Counted from the first letter of the stretch, positions 24,226 through 35,526 are shown. The stretch: DNA of 64,000 bases from Ailurus styani (GCA_002007465.1 LNAC01000739.1:359570-423569); one strand, 5' to 3'. Numbers and translations are program-made. Notes: a model not told the origin generated them from the letters alone.

Positions 24226-25280
24226 TGGATATTTTATTGGTTTTCTCTGCTGACATTTTTCTGTTCAGGACCCCAAGTACAGTCCTACTGAAAATATTTG
24301 AATTGCTGATTTAAAGTTTTTGTTTAGAAATTTCAATGTCTGGGATTCCTGAGAGATAGTATCTATTGACTACACTTTTCCCGACATATGGGCCATATTT
24401 TCCTGTTTTATTGGATGTCTTTCAAAAGTTGAAAACTTTTCATCATAAGCAGTACAAGGCAGCAACTCTGCAAATCAGATTCACACCCCCTCCCAGGGTT
24501 TGCTGTTGTTGATGTTAAATTTATTTTTATTGTTGTTGATGTTTGTTTTGTGACTTTTGTGAACTAATTTTGTAAAGTCTGTTTCCTTTGTCATGTGCGG
24601 CTACTGAAGTTTCAGCTTAGCAGAGTAGTTAGTTGATAAGTAGACAAAGATATTCTTTAGTGCCTTGAACCAATAAAACTCCTAGCTTTTGCTAAGGGAC
24701 TCTGTTTTCAATGCTCCTATAGGCATTTATAACTTTACCTTAGTCTTCGGCCCTGCTTTCACAGAGCCTTGATGCCAGCCAGAGGGGAGAGAAGTAGGGC
24801 ATCTCAGGTCTTTCCTGTACAAGCACACCAGCCTTGCACAGACATGTTGCCTTCTAAATTCCCAGAAATACGTCCCAGGTTTTAAAATTACCCTACAAAT
24901 GCCATGTTCCCCAGCTTTTCCTTTTAGACCATTTGCCCAACTGTTATCATTGCCTCTTGTAAATGTAATTAGAAAAAAAAAGTGCCGTTGATTGTTTTGG
25001 GCAAACATCCTGGGGAAAGGCTATCTGAAGTGAGCAAGCTCTAAGTCAGGTCAAATAAAAGGTAAATCCTATGTGTGTGTGAGGGTTTCCAGTCAACTGA
25101 AAGACAGATAAAACAATGACAAATATTAGGAGAGGGGGCTTTTGGGAAGCAGCTCCAAATACGCTTTGCCTCTCCAGTGGCTACTAGGATGCTGGCTTTC
25201 ACTGCTATTCTGATTGTGAGGCTATTGGTTTAAAACGCTACTGCGGTGCTGGAGAGGGTAACAGAAGAGAGACCATTTAA
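24226..25280 (-). mobile_element. Antisense old L1, 5'-type region
   Basis: The plus strand carries 'atttcaatgtctgggattcctgagagatag', 'gggccatattttcctgttttattgg', 'aactctgcaaatcagattcacaccccctcccagggtttgctgttgttg' and 'gtaaagtctgtttcctttgtcatgtgcggctactgaag'. These are antisense landmarks of old L1M elements. The 24720-25270 continuation (93-codon minus frame at 24727-25008) fits the same element less certainly. Confidence 0.65.
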
Positions 25281-25296
25281 AATGCCACAAAGTTGA

Positions 25297-25442
25297 GGGC
25301 ACCTAGGTGGCACCTAGGTGGATTGAGGCCCGCATCAGGCTCCCTGCTCAGCGGGGAGCCTGCTTCCTCCCTTCTCTCTCTGCCTGCCTCTCTGTCTACT
25401 TATGATCTTTCTGTCAAATAAACAAATAAATCTTAAAAAAAA
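25297..25442 (+). mobile_element. CAN SINE with a deleted promoter body
   Basis: The target-site duplication 'aatgc(c/t)acaaagtt(g/t)a' at 25281-25296 and 25443-25458 shows a complete insertion. The head 'gggcacctaggtgg' is followed by a second copy of 'cacctaggtgg' (25300-25310 and 25311-25321) and then jumps straight to 'attgaggcccgcatcagg'. The roughly 60 bp holding the A-box region and most of the body are missing. The 3' half and tail are intact. Confidence 0.95.
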
Positions 25443-25458
25443 AATGCTACAAAGTTTA

Positions 25459-25990
25459 TTGTTTTTACCAAGAATCAGTTTTCTTGAATCAATGCTCTTA
25501 TATTGTTGCAAGCTCTTTGTGAATTTCCAAAGTTCAGGAAAAGTTCATTTTGAAACTATTTTGATATGCAGCTTTATTCCACTTTTAAGATCAAGGGAAT
25601 TATTTTTCCAAATGCTTGAAATGCTATATTCTAACAGCCCTCAGGAATCAGCCCTATCTGGGAATTGTCCTTGGATACAGAGAGCTGTTGTGCCTAAAGT
25701 CACACAATTCCCACGGATTGTCTGCATTCAATGATTGACAAATGTGAAGATGAGTCTAGCCGCCCAGTCCCAAATTAGGACATCTTAAAAGAGCCATCTG
25801 AGATCTGGAGCTCCTCATGCTTCCTGCTGATATTGCTATGCAACTCCAATTTTTCCTCTTCCCAATTATGCTCCCTTTATTTCCCCCCCCAGATATAGAT
25901 TCCAAGAATACTCCCTTATAAACTTATTACTGAATGCTAATCTTCATCTAAGAGTTGGCTCTCTGGTTAAATGATAACATTTGCTGCACA
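25459..25990 (+). mobile_element. Probable ancient LTR-like repeat
   Basis: The end of this stretch, 'cagatatagattccaagaatactccc', 'ttataaacttattactgaatgctaatc', 'ttcatctaagagttggctctctgg', resembles the 3' end of an endogenous-retrovirus LTR. A segment of it (25560-25770) is homologous to 30718-30925, showing that it is an interspersed repeat. Family not determined. The 110-codon frame at 25402-25734 runs through it and the SINE tail and is not a gene. Confidence 0.5.
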
Positions 25991-26289
25991 TCCTCTGAGA
26001 AGCAAATATAAAGACAAATAAATATGCAAGGGTTTTTTATTAGGTTAAGTGCTTGTGAGAACAAATGGTGAGAGACCCCAAAGAAGCTTGGATAGTCATC
26101 AGACTTCAAAGGAAGTCAGACGCCAAGTGAAGGAAAAAGGGAAGGATATACAGGTAAAAAAGTTTAGACCACAGAGCAATATAACGTTTAACAAAGTCAC
26201 TGGCGATTCTTAAATCAAAGTCAGCACTCAGAGGGGTCCTGTGCCTCTCAGGAACTGACTTGCTTTAATATCCCTGATTTAAGATACAT
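25991..26289. other. No recognisable gene or repeat
   Basis: Unique-looking sequence, with no frame or motif that I can support. Confidence 0.4.
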
Positions 26290-26425
26290 AGTTTCTTACC
26301 TTTGTTTAATGCGCACAACAAAGCCTGAGGTCAGGGTTCATCAGTACCTCCTTTAACTGAGGACAAACTACCACGGAAAGGTTAACTGCCTAAACTTACC
26401 CAACCTGTGAGTACAGAGCACGTGC
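26290..26425 (+). mobile_element. Possible MIR fragment
   Basis: 'tttgtttaatgcgcacaacaaagcctgagg', 'ctcctttaactgaggacaaac' and 'ggttaactgcctaaacttacccaacctgtgagta' follow the MIR order, with 'cctcacaac', 'gaggaaactgagg' and 'gttaagtaacttgccc...cagctagta' as the family landmarks. Confidence 0.55.
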
Positions 26426-27314
26426 TAACCAAGGCAATCTTGTCCCAGGGTTTGTGCCCCTAAGAACTACACTGCAACGACACTGAGCCACTTCAGAGAC
26501 TTGGGCTTCCTTGACGGGAAATCAGTCACCTCAAGCAGGACCCTGAGAACCTTCTCATTATATACTGTACATCTTTCTCCTAACATTCCTGTCATGAAAC
26601 ATAAGACCGTTGCCAAAATGACTCTGCAAGTAAAAAAGAGAAGTTCCAAACTTTTCAAAATTATTAAACACAGGCTTAGAACTAAATAATCAAATACTAT
26701 TAATATTGCATAGTAATTACCTTTTTATTTCTGAATGCATACCTGGAATAGGCAAAGTCATTAATGGCAGAATTCCCACTTTGGACCCCTGAGCCATTGC
26801 ATGAGGAAAGTAAGAGAGATGACACGGAAGCTCCTGCAAGCTCTCTACCTTACCAGAAGAGCAGAAAAAGAGAAGATTACCACTCCGTCCCCGCAGAACA
26901 AACTGTGGGGATTAATGCTATCCTTGGAGATTTTAAAGAAGTTACATTGGGAAGAAAAAGCTTGAGGAGTGATTAGGAGGAAAGAAATAACCCTGAAAGG
27001 ACACTGAAGCATTGGATCCACTGAGTGATTATTCAAAAGATACTTTTTTAACCTGAAAAAAATGTTTTGTTGTTGTTTTAAAGCAGAAACTACTATTCCA
27101 CTTATTTGGAAAATTCAAGTGACAACCTTGCTGTGTCCTTCTTACTCCCCAACCTTTCCGCACAACAAGCTCAAAACTGGAGCTTCTAGCAATGAGAAGC
27201 CATGGTAGAAAAATAAAAATATATTTGTTGCAACATTTTATTTATACTTTAAGCATTTATTCCTCTACACCTCCATAGCTATATCTCTGTATCTTTATCT
27301 CTGTAGACATATTT
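26426..27314. other. No recognisable gene
   Basis: Four short frames overlap on both strands (26467-26658 minus, 26501-26689 plus, 26764-26976 plus, 26845-27036 minus). The plus one at 26764-26976 has a less biased composition, but I recognise no domain, polyadenylation site or splice context. I see no gene. Confidence 0.45.
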
Positions 27315-27490
27315 ATATAGAAACATAACAGGCACTGTTCTAAGGACTGCTATAAGTATTAGCTGATTTAATTCTCATGATATCCCTATCTAGCAGGAAA
27401 TATTACCAAATTTCAGCTAAGAAAACTGAGGCTAAGAGCTACAAAGTAAAATAAATGCCCCAAGTTCACAGTTGGTAAAGAAAATGAAAC
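27315..27490 (+). mobile_element. MIR SINE
   Basis: 'caggcactgttctaaggactgctataagtattagctgatttaattctcatgatatcc', then 'gctaagaaaactgaggctaagagctac' and 'tgccccaagttcacagttggtaa' are MIR landmarks in order. Confidence 0.85.
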
Positions 27491-28249
27491 AATGTTTTGC
27501 ACTCAATGAATTAACACTAGAGCCTGTGCAGGCACTTGGTAGGCTGTTAAGACTGTCTGTTTTCATTCTTCTGGAAATATGAGTGCATTAGTAAATTTAA
27601 TCAGAGCTTAGGGGCCAGGTACAATGAAAAATTTTATTTTATTAAGAACTAGAGCAGAGCTTAAGATTTACTGCTTTTTTGTTTTTTAGAAATATTGTCT
27701 ACTTCTAAATCTATTTTGAGTCAATATGCACAAATTGTATATACATATGTATGTACACATTCATATATATTTATATATTATTCAAAGACATAATTAACTT
27801 TATTGATAAGCAATTTAAGGTACTAGCTAGATTCCACAGGCATCCATTACAATTCTACAAGGATCTAGCACGGATTTACAGTCACAATTAATGGCATGTC
27901 AAATTGTTGGAAGAAAGGTATTGATGTTCAATAATAAAGCAATCTGATTCTCAGAAGGCCAGATAGTTTAAACATCTTTCAAAAAATGTCATTTATCTAA
28001 GCTGACATGCAAAATGCTCTCATATTTCAAACAGAAATGGTGGAACTATCAAAGTAAGTATATTTGTCTTTGTGATTGTGTTTTATGGAACAAGAAAAAT
28101 ATAGAATAAAGGTGAATATTCCAGTCTATCACCCAAATCTTTGGCTACTTGTTAATAAATATTCAGAAACATTTGATTTGCTTCTATGTGGTGATACAAT
28201 AGTGTGATACTAATGATTTTCACTCAGATGCATGGTATCGTTTGCTACC
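27491..28249. other. No recognisable gene or repeat
   Basis: An AT simple-sequence patch lies at 27735-27780 (tatacatatgtatgtac...atatatttatata). Nothing else is recognised. Confidence 0.45.
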
Positions 28250-28751
28250 ATCTTATTGCGGCAAGCTGACTTCTAAGATGGCCCCCACTGACTCCTGCCT
28301 CCTGTTATGTGTATGTGTAAGTCTTTCCCTCTGACTGTAGGCTGCACTTAGTCATTTCTTTTTAAAAACCAATATAACATGACAAAGATGATGAGATATC
28401 ACTTCTGTGATTAGGTCACAAAGGATTGTAACTTCTGTTTCTCTAGCATACTCTCCCTTTCTTTCTGGTTTTGATGAAGCAGTTGGTCATACTGAAGAAA
28501 CCCATGTGTCAAGGAACTGTGCATGAGCCACTGGCCAGTGAGGAACTAACCCTCTCAATCCAACGACCCTCAAGTGACTGAACTAACCAACAGCCACATG
28601 TGTGAATATGAAAGCAGATTATGCCCCAGAACCTTCAGATGACTATAGTCTTGTGAGAGACTCTAAAGTAGAAGGCCTAGTTTAGCTGGACCTATTATCC
28701 TGATCCACAAAGACTGGGAGATAATAAACAGGTGTTGTTTTTGTTGTTTTA
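28250..28751 (+). mobile_element. ERVL-MaLR solo LTR (MLT1/MST-like)
   Basis: Landmarks in order: 'tctaagatggcccccactgac', 'gatgagatatcacttctgtgattaggtcac', 'tctggttttgatgaagcagttggtcat', 'cccatgtgtcaaggaactg', 'ccagtgaggaactaaccctctcaatccaac', 'ccttcagatgactatagtcttgtgagagac' and the end 'agactgggagataataaacaggtgttg', which contains aataaa. No retroviral internal sequence flanks it. It abuts an antisense L1 that starts at about 28752. Confidence 0.85.
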
Positions 28752-29687
28752 CTGTGAAAAATTTATGTACTGTTTCTCATTTTAACCATTCACAAGTGTA
28801 CAATTGACTAGAATTATATATATTTATAATGTTGTGCAACCATCACCATTATTTATACCTCAAGCTTTTTTCATTGTCCTTTAAAAGAGTTTGCACCCAT
28901 TAAACCCAAATACCCCTTCCCCCTTGACCCCTAGTAATTATGATTCTAATTTTCGTTTGTACAAATATTCCTATGCTAACTACCTTGTGTAAATAGAATC
29001 ATATGATATTTGCCCTTGTGTATATGGCTTATATCACTAAGTACAATGACTGCAAGGTCCATGTTATAGGATATCAAAATTTTGTTCCTTTTTTATGGCT
29101 GAATAATAATCTAATTAAGTATGTACCAAATCTCATTTTCCATTCATCTGTTGATGGACACTTGGTTTGTTTCCATCTTTTGGCTATTGGGAATAATGTC
29201 GCTATGACATTGATGATAAGTATCTGTTCCAGTCCCTACTTTCAATTATTCAGGAGATATATATATATATACATGTGGAAGTGCTAGGTCATATGGTATA
29301 CTTCTGTGTTCAATCTTATGTGAAACTACCAGATAGTTTTCCACATGGCTGCACCCTTTCACATTCTCAACAGCAGTACATGAGAGTTTTAATTTCTCCA
29401 TATCCTTCCCAACACTTGTTATTTTCAGGCATTTTGGATTTGTTTACTTATTATTATAGCCATCCTAGTTAGGTGTTAAGTGGTATCCCAATGTGGCTTT
29501 GATTTTTATTTCTCCTATAACTACTGATGTTGGGCATCTTTTCATGTACATATTGACTGTTTATAAATCTTTGAAGAAAGATTTATAAGAAATGTCTCCT
29601 AAGTCCTTTGTCCATTTCTTTTTTTGGTTGTTTGTGTTTTGTCATTGAGTTCTAGGGGTTCTTTTTATATTCTGGATATTAATCCTA

Positions 29688-29718
<31 letters not shown>

Positions 29719-30717
29719 TCCTATATTTAATCTGAAAATATTTCTCTCATTCCTTAGGTTGTCCTTTTGCTTTCTTGATAGTAATCTTTGATGCACAATT
29801 GTTCTTAATTTTGACAAAGTTCAGTTTATCTATATTTTTCTTTTGTTGACTGTGCTTCATTTCCATGAAAACACTACCAAATCAAATACGTAGATATTCT
29901 CCAGTGTTTTCTTCTAGGGGTTTTGTTTTACCACTTATATCTAGGTATTAATTTTTGTATTTGTTATAGATGAGGTTAAACTTTACTCTTTTGCATGCAG
30001 ATATCTAGTTTTCCCAGCACCATTTGTGAAATAACTGTTCTTCTCCAGTGAATGGTCTTCATACTCTTATTTAAAAAAAAAAATTGACCATTAAATGAGG
30101 GTTTACTTCTGGGCTCTATAGTCTACTCCACTGTTTTATATGTCAATCTTTATTTCAGTACCACCCTTTAAAATTATCTTAGCTATGTCATAATTTTTGA
30201 AACTATGTAGTGTCATTCTTCCTTTTCAAGATTGTTTTAGCTAATGAGGACCACTTGCAATTCCATATGTATTTGGGGACTGGCTTTTCTTCTTTTTTCT
30301 TCAAAAAAAAAAGGATGTGAGAATTTTGATAGAAACTGTATTAAATCTGTAGATTACTCTGAGTAGTACTGACATCTTAATATTAACTCTTCCAATACAT
30401 AAACATATCTTCCATTTATTAAGTCTACTTTCTTTCAGTAATATTTTATAGTTGTCAACATACAATTCTTTCACTTACATGTTTTTATTTATAATTATTT
30501 AATTCTTTTAGGGGCTAATGTAAATAAAATTTCTTTCTTAATTTCCATTATGGAACGTTTGTTGTTGGTGTATGGAAACACAAATTACTTGTGTGTGCTA
30601 ACCTTTTATACTGTAACTTTGCTTAATTTACTTATTGGTCCTATTAGCTTTCTTATGAATTTTTTGGATGTTCTAAATATATGGTCATATAATCTGTGAG
30701 TAGAGATAGTTTTGTGT
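28752..30717 (-). mobile_element. Antisense old L1, ORF2 and 3' region, about 2 kb
   Basis: Plus-strand landmarks run from the L1 3' end inwards: 'aatgttgtgcaaccatcaccat', 'taaatagaatcatatgatat', 'ggctgaataataatc', 'catctgttgatggacacttggtttgtttcc', 'ctaggtcatatgg', 'ttttccacatggctgcaccc', 'agtcctttgtccatttc', 'ttttcccagcaccatttgtgaaa', 'tagtctactccactg', 'aattttgatagaaactgtattaaatctgtagatta' and 'ctattagctttcttatgaattttttggatg'. All are antisense ORF2 or 3' UTR. The reading frame is destroyed. The 94-codon frame at 29003-29287 is a shadow. Confidence 0.88.
29680..29729. repeat. (ATTT)n microsatellite between duplicated flanks
   Basis: The tract of about eight ATTT units is bracketed by the same 14-mer 'taatcctatattta' at 29680-29693 and 29716-29729, offset by exactly 36 bp (nine tetranucleotide units). 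It lies inside the antisense L1. Confidence 0.9.
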
Positions 30718-30925
30718 CTACTTGATACACAATTTAATTCCACTTTTAAGGTTGAAGTAATTATTTTTCTAAATGTTAGAAATGCTATATTCTACCAGCA
30801 TTCAAGCTTCACCCCAGCTGGGAGTTGTCATTGGGTAAAATAAACTGTTTTGCCAAAAATCATACACCATTCCCAAGGAACTGTCTACATGCCATGATTG
30901 ACAGATGCAAGGGTGTCAAGTGTAG
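30718..30925 (+). repeat. Second copy of the repeat segment seen at 25560-25770
   Basis: Shared phrases with the other copy, in the same order: 'ttccacttttaag', 'attatttttc(c/t)aaatg', 'gaaatgctatattcta', 'gattgaca(a/g)atg' and 'tagcc'. Orientation is the same as the first copy. It lies between two antisense L1 segments and is probably an old repeat caught in the cluster. Confidence 0.7.
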
Positions 30926-31800
30926 CCACTAGTCCATGTCTCCATGTCTTTGTTTATCTTGTTGAACATACTTAAGATAGTTGTTTTAAAGTCTTTCTGG
31001 TAAGTCCAAATTCTGGGCTTCCCTAGTAACATTCTCTGCTGATTTGTTTTGTTGCTTTGAATGGGTTATTCTACCCTCTTTCTTTTGATGCCTTGTTATT
31101 TTTCGTTGAAAACTAGATATGTAAAACTTATCATGTGGTAAATCTGGAACTTACACACTCCTCTTCCCTCTGGTTTGCTATTATTTATTTATTTTATTGT
31201 TGTAGGGTATCTTTGTGGTGAGCATCAGCCTGAGGTGAAAGCGTATGATCTCTTCAGGTCTTTTCTGACCTTGCATCTTTTCATAAGCATGTATAGTCTT
31301 TCTAAATTTTCCCATATACGAGATTGTGTTGGAATATCCAAAAAATAGGTGCAGCAACTTAAAACTCCTGGAACCTGCTTCAGGTGGTAGACTGCAATAG
31401 TGACAACCCACCTCTATGTGTCCACCTCTGCAATCAGAAGCAGTGGTGCACAATCAGAACTCAGAATCACAAGATTTGGAGAAGTTTCTTATTATGTACT
31501 TTGGCTCCAGCACACTGCACCAGAATCTACCTGTACCCCTGGGGCAAATAATACATTATATCTTAATAACATCCCCACAGTGGCCTGATACAAAGCTGGG
31601 GGCTGTGTGATAGATGACATCACATTGATTAATAAAATTGACAGAAATTAACTATCCAATCTCTCCCCTGAAGGCTGGAAGGTTTGCATAAACTCCAGAG
31701 TGAAAAGTAGCCACTTCAGACCATTTCTGCTCCTACAATTGTTGTGCAGGCAGAGACGTGAATTCCGGATCCTTTCCCCTCCACCATATTCCCTGATATT
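30926..31800 (-). mobile_element. Antisense old L1, 5'-type region
   Basis: 'acttaagatagttgttttaaagtctttctggtaagtccaaattctgggcttccctag', 'tttgaatgggttatt', 'gatgccttgttatttttcgttgaaaactag' and, further on, 'cagtggtgcacaatcagaactcagaatc' and 'ggctccagcacactgcaccagaatctacctgtacccctggggcaaa' are antisense landmarks of the same L1 block found at 24226. The short plus and minus frames at 31181-31610 are shadows. Confidence 0.65.
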
Positions 31801-31984
31801 AAACAAAATATGTGTTCTTTTTAAGCCATTAATATTTAGAGTAACTTGTTAGATAGCAATAAATGCCCGATGCACTTATGAATACAGATTGAAAGAGTCA
31901 ATAAGTAGGCACATGAATAATATTATGTTGCTATAAAATATGCTGTCTTTCTTGTGCAAAACACCATTATGCAAGGTTGGCTGT

Positions 31985-32350
31985 ATTAGCACCCCAAACG
32001 GCAAAATGTAAGACTAATTTGGCAAATGTATCATGAGCCTTAACAATGTCACTGATCTTTCATCCAGGGATTCCCTTTCTAGAATGCTGTCATAAGAAAA
32101 TGTTTTTAAGCACAAAGTTTTTGTACACAGTGCTATTTATAATATTGAGAATAGAAAACAATCCAAATATCTAATAATAGAGAATTGACTTAAAAATGAG
32201 ATAAAATGAATATGAGACTATTATACAGTAATTAAAAACATGTTTATTAGTTTTAATTGGAATATTTATGCTATAATGTCAAGCAAAGTAATTAGGATGC
32301 AAAATTAAATATATTGTTTAGTCTCAACTGTGCATAGAAAAAGATTAATA
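31985..32350 (+). mobile_element. HAL1/L1 3'-type fragment, sense
   Basis: 'ttccctttctagaatgctgtcataag', 'gcacaaagtttttgtacacagtgctatttataatattgagaat', 'ccaaatatctaataatagagaattgac', 'cagtaattaaaaacatg' and 'tatgctataatgtcaagcaaagtaattaggatgcaaaatt' follow in order a HAL1/L1 3' region. Confidence 0.7.
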
Positions 32351-33011
32351 AAAATACTGAAGAGAAATATTTATTCAACAACAAAAAAAATAAAATATGC
32401 TGTCTTTAAGAGCAGATATGTGAGAAATATAATAAGTTCCTAGAAGATATATAGAACCAACAAATGGATTAATATGCAAATAGGTGACATGACCAACATT
32501 CCAGCTGCATTAGAAGTCAGTATACATGCTTAAAGCAAACTCCATCTTTCCATACACAAAATTAGTATTATGAGTTATCTAATAAAACCTCAGACAAACT
32601 TGGTTCTGGGAAAGAGCCACATAGGATAATTGAAATATGATTATTTATGTAGTACTTATTATACTTGTATCTTCTACCTAGTTGCATAGAAATATTTTTT
32701 TCTTCAGAAACTTTCAAATATGGTTACAGTATCTAGAAAAGTTGGACAGTATATTTATCTATGCGTTTGTTGAGTTAATATTATTAGGCACTTATGATAT
32801 ATAGGTCACTCTGTTGGTAATGCTGGAAAAATCAGAGTTGACGAATGTGGCTGTCCTATAAAAATGTAACTGATAGCTTGGTACATAATACTTGTCCATA
32901 TTTGTCTAGTAACTTGTTACAGGGGTATTTCTACAAAAAAGATTAGGGGGACATCTTCCTACCTATCTTAGGACAATTCCTGAATCCTAAAATTGCATGG
33001 AAGTTGCTAAA
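32351..33011. other. No recognisable gene or repeat
   Basis: A short MIR/L2-like trace may exist at 32760-32850 ('ttgttgagttaatattattaggcacttatgatat'). No supported frame. Confidence 0.45.
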
Positions 33012-33025
33012 CAAATAGCAATTTT

Positions 33026-33225
33026 TAATTTTTTTAAAGATTTAAAAAAATTTATTTATATGCCAGAGAAAGAGCAAGAGAGCACAAGTAGGGGGAGCAG
33101 TAGGCAGAGGGAGAAGCAGGCTCCCCATTGAGTAGGAGCCTGATGTGGGGCTCTCAACCTAGGACCCTGGGATTATAGTCTGAACCAAAGGCAGACGCTC
33201 AACTGACTGAGCCACCCAGGCATCC
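33026..33225 (-). mobile_element. CAN SINE, older subtype, with perfect target-site duplication
   Basis: The 14-bp repeat 'caaatagcaatttt' at 33012-33025 and 33226-33239 brackets the inverted copy, which has body 'cagttgagcgtctgcctttgg' and a T-rich tail side at the left. Confidence 0.95.
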
Positions 33226-33239
33226 CAAATAGCAATTTT

Positions 33240-34224
33240 AAAATTGTTTTCTTGTTAAATTGTTTTCTTATAAAATTATAAAAGCATTTACATCAACACT
33301 TCATGTATATAAAGAAATAATTGCAAGGCATTGTTATGTCTATCTTCTAGGAAATCATTTCCATTTTCTTAGTATGTGCATAAACAGTGGCATGGCAACT
33401 TTACTGCCAAGTTATAATTATGACTAAACAAGATTTATCAGACAGTTGAATGGTGATTCCCATAACAAAGTGAATCAAAGTTCATACATGTCTGATTTAG
33501 GTCTGAGTATGTTCTTTTGTATTGTGTCATTTCATGTAGCATGAGCTACAACAGACCATAAAGTTGCTAGATATTATAATGGGGTATTTCTTGTTTGTTT
33601 GTCAGCTCTATGTTCACCCTCCTAGATTCCTGCACTGTGTTCTATAGTTGGGGCTATATTCATACTCTTTCGTTGTTAGATTTTCTGGTAAGAGGCTCAT
33701 GTGGAATATCTGAAAATTTGAAAAAGGATATAAACCAACTAACTAACTCTTTCTCCTGCCTTTTCTTTTTTATATAGCATCATTAAACTGTGCCTCTCCT
33801 TTCAGTAATTCTGTTTTATCCATAGTAATGAACATCCTTAATACCATTCACCGTTTTCATATTCATAACTACAGTCAATTCTCTTTATGCCAACCTTGGA
33901 AGAGATGACTAATATTCTAAAATGCCTTCAAGATTTTATTTATATATGTTAAAAAGAATCTCACTAATATTTATTAGATTGGTATTAGTTATCTTTTGTT
34001 CCTTTATAATTAATCCAATCTAGTAACCTAAATAACCTAAAAGTAGAATTAATTGAGACAGTATTCAATTTTTCCCAATATTATAAGATTAAAAATCAAC
34101 AATTGAGAAAATACTCCATAATATGAGAGCCCAGGTAAGTTTTCAAAAATAAGATAATCTCTTCATTTCTGAGAGACAATTTTTGGGGAAAAATGCCTCC
34201 TTATAGCTGAATATTTTTTTCTCA
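33240..34224. other. No recognisable gene or repeat
   Basis: AT-rich, with one 60-codon frame (33595-33777) that I do not support. Text near 33990-34030 faintly resembles the end of a MaLR LTR in antisense, too weak to call. Confidence 0.45.
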
Positions 34225-34273
34225 TAAAATTAGTTGAGACCTTTAATAATCATTAAAATTAGTTGAGACCTTT
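34225..34273. repeat. 29-bp tandem duplication, two copies
   Basis: 'taaaattagttgagaccttt' occurs at 34225-34244 and at 34254-34273, a 20-bp match at a 29-bp offset. Confidence 0.9.
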
Positions 34274-34330
34274 CAGAGTATTTATGATAAATAATATCCA
34301 TGGAGATTAGTTTAAAATAGATCGTGCTTG

Positions 34331-34498
34331 AGGCACCTGGGTGGTTCAGGTTGTGATCTCTTTGTCCTGGGATTGAGCCCTTCATCACATCACATGGGGT
34401 TGTCTGCTCAGTGGGGAGTTTCCTTCTTCTTCTCCTGCTCTTGCTCTCTTTCTCCCTCTCTCTCTCAAATAAATAAATAAAATCTTTAAAAAAAGAGT
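34331..34498 (+). mobile_element. CAN SINE with an internal deletion
   Basis: Head 'aggcacctgggtggttcagg' runs directly into 'ttgtgatctctttgtcctgg', so about 35 bp between the A-box region and 'gtcatgatctc' is missing. B-box-like 'gggattgagccctt', tail (AAAT)n. Flanks 'agatcgtgctt' (34319-34329) and 'agatcatgctt' (34504-34514) are a likely target-site duplication. The 112-codon minus frame over this copy is an artefact. Confidence 0.93.
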
Positions 34499-34514
34499 AA
34501 AGCAGATCATGCTT

Positions 34515-35319
34515 ATCACATATAATAATTGTAGATGTTAATAGTACATACTGGTACATATTATGCAATGAACATGATTAGAATCTTAATGAAAACAGAA
34601 GAAGGGGAACAAATTCAAACACTGAAATATCTCAAAAGTGATTATTTGTTAAAAAGAAATGAAACATAATTGTACTTTAAAACTTCTGGTGAATAAACTT
34701 TTTGTCCTTCAAAGTATATGGAAACAGAAAATTGTTTTTATAGACATCATGTATTTGTCTTGTAATACAAATCTGATTATAAGGGGAATAGATAAACTGT
34801 CTAGATGGAAGTGTGTATATAATTGTGGAAGATGGTATATAATGTTTGATGATTATTATTCTTATAATGAAAGATCTGAGTTATGATTAACAGTGTCCCA
34901 GGATTTTTCTGAAAATAGGCTAGTATATGGCAATGGATTTCTAAAGCAAGCATATTTTGGTGATTCTGTAAATTAAATATTTTCAATAAGAACTGGATTA
35001 TAGCATATTGAATATATAGGACCATTTTCTCCTTACTATTTAATAAAGAGCTTATTTTAAAAGCATATAATTGCAATGGCACTAAGCATACTTTCTTAAA
35101 ATCTGCTCTTAGAAAATCCTAACATGGATTTTAATAATCATTAATGAGCACTTAAATTTGTGTTATAAAATATTTTAGTCAATATCTATAACAGCATATT
35201 ATACATTCATCTTACCAGTGTATGATAATTTTTACTAACTGATATAGTTACCACCAAACAATAAATGAAATCACAAAAATAAATGTATGATTCCTTTATC
35301 TTTCCCATCACCAAGTATC
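34515..35319. other. No recognisable gene or repeat
   Basis: AT-rich DNA. Frames at 34659-34886 (+) and 34801-35082 (-) overlap and are unsupported. Confidence 0.45.
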
Positions 35320-35332
35320 AAAAATGTTTCCC

Positions 35333-35526
35333 TCGGGCTCCTGGGTGGCTCAGTGGGTTAAAGCCTCTGCCTTCGGCTCAGGTCATGATCTCAGGGTCCT
35401 GGGATCGAGGCCCATATCGGGCTCTCTGCTCAGCAGGGAGCCTGCTTCCCCCTCTCTCTCTTCCTGCCTCTCTGCCTGCTTCTCTGCCTACTTGTGATCT
35501 CTCTCTCTCTCTCTTTGTTGGAAAAA
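35333..35526 (+). mobile_element. CAN SINE, mustelid-type, with perfect target-site duplication
   Basis: The 13-bp repeat 'aaaaatgtttccc' lies at 35320-35332 and 35527-35539. A-box-like tggctcagtgg is at 35346-35356 and B-box-like gggatcgaggccc at about 35401. A CT run of roughly 10 units precedes the short A tail. The 144-codon frame at 35283-35717, the longest in the window, runs through this SINE and is not a gene. Confidence 0.97.

Noticed and set aside
29680..29729. CRISPR-like direct repeats
   Set aside because: Only two flanking copies around a microsatellite in a mammalian L1; no array of repeats and spacers exists anywhere in the window.
34230..34568. 112-codon minus frame with an arginine-, lysine- and glutamate-rich stretch
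   Set aside because: The charged stretch is the SINE CT-rich region read in antisense.
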